Shown: positions 60,899 through 64,000 of the stretch, in pieces
Numbering within the stretch: position 1 is the stretch's first letter
Layout: every line of letters starts with the position of its first letter
Assembly: GCF_023284025.1 (NCBI RefSeq)
Contig: NZ_JAKIKR010000002.1
Location: 113,195-177,194, forward strand
Direction of reading: 5' to 3'
Length of the DNA: 64,000 nt
From: Shewanella abyssi
Lineage (GTDB): Bacteria; Pseudomonadota; Gammaproteobacteria; Enterobacterales; Shewanellaceae
Notes under the pieces: model-generated
What the model was told of the DNA's origin: nothing
Databases searched by the model: none
Seen by the model: only the letters and a program-made list of their open reading frames with translations
Program-made: the position numbers and the translations under genes

Positions 60899-63379
60899 AT
60901 GACAATTACCCGTAACGATTTAAAAGTGTTTAAGCCCGAACTGCTTGGTTCAAGCGATGAGGCTGGCGGCTTACGCACTAAAAATGCGATTGAATCAGGC
61001 AAGCTCAATGAACTGTTTAGCGCAATCTCTGATATTGACCATGCACAATCGGCTATCGATATCGCCAAGTGTTATCCGGCGCTCGATACTAACAACACCA
61101 GCACCTTGCTTGATGGCCATATCTTTATTAGCGAGCCGCCAACTGATCCGCTGGTGTCGTTAATGTTGGTTGAATCTGACTTGCTAACAGACGCCGATAG
61201 AATGACTGACATGAAAGAGATCATTGAGTCAGGCGTGACCAGTGGTCGATTAATTCGTGATGGTGGACCGGGTTTTTTGCTTAATCAAAATTCGTTCTCA
61301 GCCGACTATTTGCAATCAAGCACCTTGTTTAATGGCCGTGAATATTGGAAAACCACCACATTAAGCCCCGGTACTGTTATCGCGATCAGTGTTGAATATT
61401 CAGGTAATGAAGTGGGTGAATGGCCACGTAAAACGCATTTTTGCAAAGTGGTGTCAGCAACAGCCAGCACAGCCAGTCACTCGGGAGGCGTTCGCTTTGA
61501 GCCTGCTATCCCTTTTGTCACCCCAGATCCAAACCAAGGCGTGAACGGTGAAAGTCGCTGTACTAAATTGCGCTTTGTTAATGCTGTTTCACCGTTGGTA
61601 TTTCACGGTGTAGCAAGACTAACGGCAGCGGCCTCGGCTAAAAGCGTGGCGGTTGATAGCACGAAAGCGTCACTGTTACCCGCTATCACAACCGAAGTCC
61701 CTAAGCCGGGTAATACCATCACAGGCGGTAGTGAAGATGGCGGTGATCTTACAGCCAGCCAAGTGTTTGATAAAACGCTAACCCAACCGAGTATCGAGGG
61801 CACTTTTAGTTACGTATTTACCACCCCTGATGTATTAGATGATCCTGATGACTTTATCGCTATTTCATTACTGCCTACAGGGAGCTTTAGAAGTTCGAAT
61901 CAAGTGCAATCCGTCACCATCGGCGTGGGGAACATTACAGTCACGCTTACTTCATTTGCTCATACGCACATTAACGACAATATCACTCTGCGTTACAAAT
62001 CATCTTACCGTTACGGGATTTACCAAAGCAGTGCAGCGTTCCCCGGTGATAAACAATTAACGGTTGGTACCATTAAAGGCGCGGTGGTGTTCGATGACAG
62101 TAACTATCCAAGCCAAGAGGTGTTTGAGCGCGCAGGTGAGACTACAGGCAAGCTATACGATGGCGTTGAGCTGTTAGCCACAGTCGATTACATCACAGGT
62201 GATATCACTAAGCACAATGTTAGCCGTGGCACGTTCACGCTGACTTATGCGGGGTTAGTTGAGTCTAGTAGCGTAGTGGCCGCAGGTGACACCACAGTAT
62301 CATTTCAACTTTCAGCAAACGAACCCAAGTTAAACACCTTCTATCTGCAAGTTGAGCGCATATCAGATAGGGCCATTGTTAGCGCGAGTGCCGATAGCAA
62401 CGGCGTAGTGACTGGCGCAGGTATTAGCGGCACCATCACCAACGGCTTAGTTGAGCTGCTTTTTACTAACGCTGTGGACTTAACGACCTTGCGCTATGAC
62501 ATTACCGAGCAATATCGCCAGTTACCGCCTGCCGAAATTTATGGTTTAAATCCGCTGCGTATCCCCAATGAGGGCATTGTTGATATTTTCCGGCAATGGG
62601 GAACGGTTGCGCTGCAGCATACTCAATACCAACCCATTTCAGCCCCTGCAGTAGGGCAAAGCAAAAACATTCGTGCAGGGGCGCGTTTTACTGATATTAC
62701 CGATGCCAATGGCGCTAGCCTTTGGACGCCAACCGATGAACATTTCACGGTAAACAAAGAGGCGGGCATTGTAACGTTAAACAGTGACTTTAGCGGTTTT
62801 ACCGCGCCATTTGTCCTCAGCGATACCATTGGCGAATTGGCCTTGGTCGCCGTGGTTAACGATGCTGAATTACTGCTTTCAAACGAGTTAACTCAAGAGT
62901 ACCCAATCAACTCGACCGTGGCCAGCGTGCAGATTTTAGGCGACTTGCAAGCCCGAGTTGGTCCCGTTCGCGATATGACCGCCTGGTCTAACAATTGGGC
63001 GTTAGACGGCGCACCCGCAACGGGAAGTCTCAACAGCGTCGATTTTCCAATTGAAGTCAGCAATGACACCGCCGTCAACGAAGAGTGGGTATTGCTGTTC
63101 ACCTCAGAAAGTGCGTTTAGATGCATTGGTCAACGTATTGGACAGATAGCCACAGGCGACACCATAAATGACTTTGCCCCGATTAACCCACTGACTAACA
63201 GCCCGTTCTTTATCATTCGCGCTGCTGCATTTGGGGGCGGCTGGAGTGCAGGCGAAGCGCTGCGGTTTGAAACGATTGCCTCAGCTCAGCCGGTAATGGC
63301 ATTAAGAACGGTGCAAGCAGGCCATAGCCAAGTTACCACCGATAAAGCGGTACTTTCGTTCCGTGGAAATGAATCATAG
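60899..63379 (+). CDS. Large distal tail protein
   Basis: 826 residues, beta-rich, Thr/Ser/Asn-rich in its middle. The N terminus TRNDLKVFKPELLGSSDEAG followed by GLRTKNAIESGKLNELFSAI resembles the large tail proteins after the tape measure in B3/D3112-type transposable phages. Beta repeats run over about 400-640. It is likely a baseplate hub or fibre-like component; the exact role is unknown. It begins 11 bases after the preceding gene and is the last complete gene of the window. Confidence 0.65.
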   Translation: MTITRNDLKVFKPELLGSSDEAGGLRTKNAIESGKLNELFSAISDIDHAQSAIDIAKCYPALDTNNTSTLLDGHIFISEPPTDPLVSLMLVESDLLTDADRMTDMKEIIESGVTSGRLIRDGGPGFLLNQNSFSADYLQSSTLFNGREYWKTTTLSPGTVIAISVEYSGNEVGEWPRKTHFCKVVSATASTASHSGGVRFEPAIPFVTPDPNQGVNGESRCTKLRFVNAVSPLVFHGVARLTAAASAKSVAVDSTKASLLPAITTEVPKPGNTITGGSEDGGDLTASQVFDKTLTQPSIEGTFSYVFTTPDVLDDPDDFIAISLLPTGSFRSSNQVQSVTIGVGNITVTLTSFAHTHINDNITLRYKSSYRYGIYQSSAAFPGDKQLTVGTIKGAVVFDDSNYPSQEVFERAGETTGKLYDGVELLATVDYITGDITKHNVSRGTFTLTYAGLVESSSVVAAGDTTVSFQLSANEPKLNTFYLQVERISDRAIVSASADSNGVVTGAGISGTITNGLVELLFTNAVDLTTLRYDITEQYRQLPPAEIYGLNPLRIPNEGIVDIFRQWGTVALQHTQYQPISAPAVGQSKNIRAGARFTDITDANGASLWTPTDEHFTVNKEAGIVTLNSDFSGFTAPFVLSDTIGELALVAVVNDAELLLSNELTQEYPINSTVASVQILGDLQARVGPVRDMTAWSNNWALDGAPATGSLNSVDFPIEVSNDTAVNEEWVLLFTSESAFRCIGQRIGQIATGDTINDFAPINPLTNSPFFIIRAAAFGGGWSAGEALRFETIASAQPVMALRTVQAGHSQVTTDKAVLSFRGNES

Positions 63380-63430
63380 AAACATTTAATAGTCAGTCTA
63401 ATTTAGTTAATTAAAATAAGGATTTTAAAC

Positions 63431-64000
63431 ATGGGATTACCAGCCAGAATTTATCGTTGGGATGATGAGGGGGCTCCTACAGTGGTAAGGGATACCCGGA
63501 TGTCCGATATTATCAGTCTTTTAAAAAAATGTTTGATTGAAGGTTATGGTGAAAAAGAGGGGTTAGGCTGGTCACTAGCTTTTGATGATCCAGCCAACTT
63601 GAAAGTTGCATTTAGAAATTCAACCGAAGATGGTAGCGGTGGGTATTTTCAGCTTAACTCAAATAACAATGCAAACAGTGGCGAGATGATCGTTAGGGGG
63701 GGCATGGATATGACAGCGTTTGATACTTTTAATAAAGCCACCCCTTATTATGGCCTTAGATTTGCTACTTTTACGTCGAAGTGGTACCTAGTCGGAACTA
63801 GCCGAGGTTTTTATCTACACATTATAGATGATAGTGCTACTCATCCGGTGTTAAAAGATAAATACGTCCAAAACGCTATGTTTTTTGCTGGTGACATAGA
63901 CTCATTCACCCCAAATGATCCTGGTGGCTTTATAGTAACAAGAGGGGCTACTTCAACCAGTTCAGTGACCTCATCTTACGCCTACGATACATTGTCGTAT
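63431..64000 (+). CDS. Phage tail-region protein, 3' end outside window
   Basis: An open frame from ATG 63431, six bases after AAGGATTTTAAAC, reads on to the window end with no stop, 190 codons. It starts MGLPARIYRWDDEGAPTVVR and continues as a soluble, Gly/Asp/Thr-rich protein with SGGYFQLNSNNNANSGEMIV and GLRFATFTSKWYLVGTSRGF. It resembles phage distal tail proteins that carry repeated beta domains, but no family was named. It is more AT-rich than the preceding gene. Confidence 0.6.
   Translation, partial: MGLPARIYRWDDEGAPTVVRDTRMSDIISLLKKCLIEGYGEKEGLGWSLAFDDPANLKVAFRNSTEDGSGGYFQLNSNNNANSGEMIVRGGMDMTAFDTFNKATPYYGLRFATFTSKWYLVGTSRGFYLHIIDDSATHPVLKDKYVQNAMFFAGDIDSFTPNDPGGFIVTRGATSTSSVTSSYAYDTLSY

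Larger units (their letters stand above)
29953..64000 (+). mobile_element. Mu-like transposable prophage (left part; right end beyond window)
   Basis: The gene order follows phage Mu from its left end: leftward repressor, Ner-like, A, B, early genes, GemA, Mor, lysis, gp27/gp28/gp29/F/G, I/Z, T, connector and tail genes. Head genes are Mu-type, but no tail sheath precedes the tape measure, indicating a long non-contractile tail. The element is still open at the window end, so total length and the duplicated target cannot be read. No early frameshifts or broken core genes were seen, so the part shown looks intact. Confidence 0.92.

Overview
The window reads as a chromosomal segment of a marine-type gammaproteobacterium, most likely Shewanella or a close relative. 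The support is the cysZ / smc / zipA / ligA gene order, a DUF5916 outer-membrane protein, the c-di-GMP enzymes and the moderate GC content. Genus level is an inference from gene content and protein flavour, not from a search. No rRNA, tRNA or CRISPR array was seen.

Bases 1 to about 29,950 are host chromosome. In order they hold: a TetR regulator (cut by the window start) with an RND efflux adaptor/pump operon; a small lipoprotein and a GFA-type zinc protein; a four-gene operon of two DUF1538 membrane proteins, a P-II-like protein and a CBS-pair protein; a TehA/SLAC1-type transporter; an O-methyltransferase divergent from a second TetR regulator; cysK; a split RDD membrane protein; a REC-REC-GGDEF response regulator; a DUF5916 outer-membrane protein; cysZ; smc-zipA-ligA; a DUF2919 membrane protein; an intergenic stretch with a strong minus-strand terminator that suggests an unannotated sRNA; an HD-GYP phosphodiesterase; a 262-bp MITE-like repeat; a YeeZ-like NAD-binding protein and a DsbA-like thioredoxin-fold protein.

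From about 29,953 to the window end lies one Mu-like transposable prophage, entered from its left end and still open at 64,000. Its layout is: left end with phased GATT repeats; leftward S24-type repressor; operator with a perfect 15-bp dyad; Ner-like protein, MuA-type transposase and MuB-type ATPase; small early genes, GemA and the Mor activator; lysis block (DUF5675, 3-TM holin, TraR-like, DUF2730); packaging and head genes (DUF3486, terminase, DUF935 portal, MuF, gpG); protease I with an internal scaffold start; major head protein; connector genes; tail tube, tape measure and distal tail proteins. No contractile sheath gene precedes the tape measure, so the head genes are Mu-like but the tail looks siphovirus-like, as in the B3/D3112 type of transposable phage.

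Two AT-rich cargo islands interrupt the lytic operons. Island 1 (37,858-40,765) lies between mor and the lysis genes and holds DUF2971, a DUF4124 secreted protein, a small two-TM protein and a trypsin-like protease. Island 2 (49,265-52,316) lies between gpG and gene I and holds a PutAbiC-type abortive-infection protein on the opposite strand plus three genes of unknown function, one with a similar two-TM plus cytoplasmic helical layout. Each island ends at the same composite element: a shared CCCGAAACCTTTC / GAACACCTAA block, then an intrinsic-terminator hairpin whose T-run directly abuts the ATG of the next late gene. The MuF protein carries a C-terminal HExxH metallopeptidase-like domain, which suggests a polymorphic MuF effector, followed by a small overlapping gene that could be its partner. 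These islands, the boundary element and the MuF fusion are the most novel-looking parts of the window.
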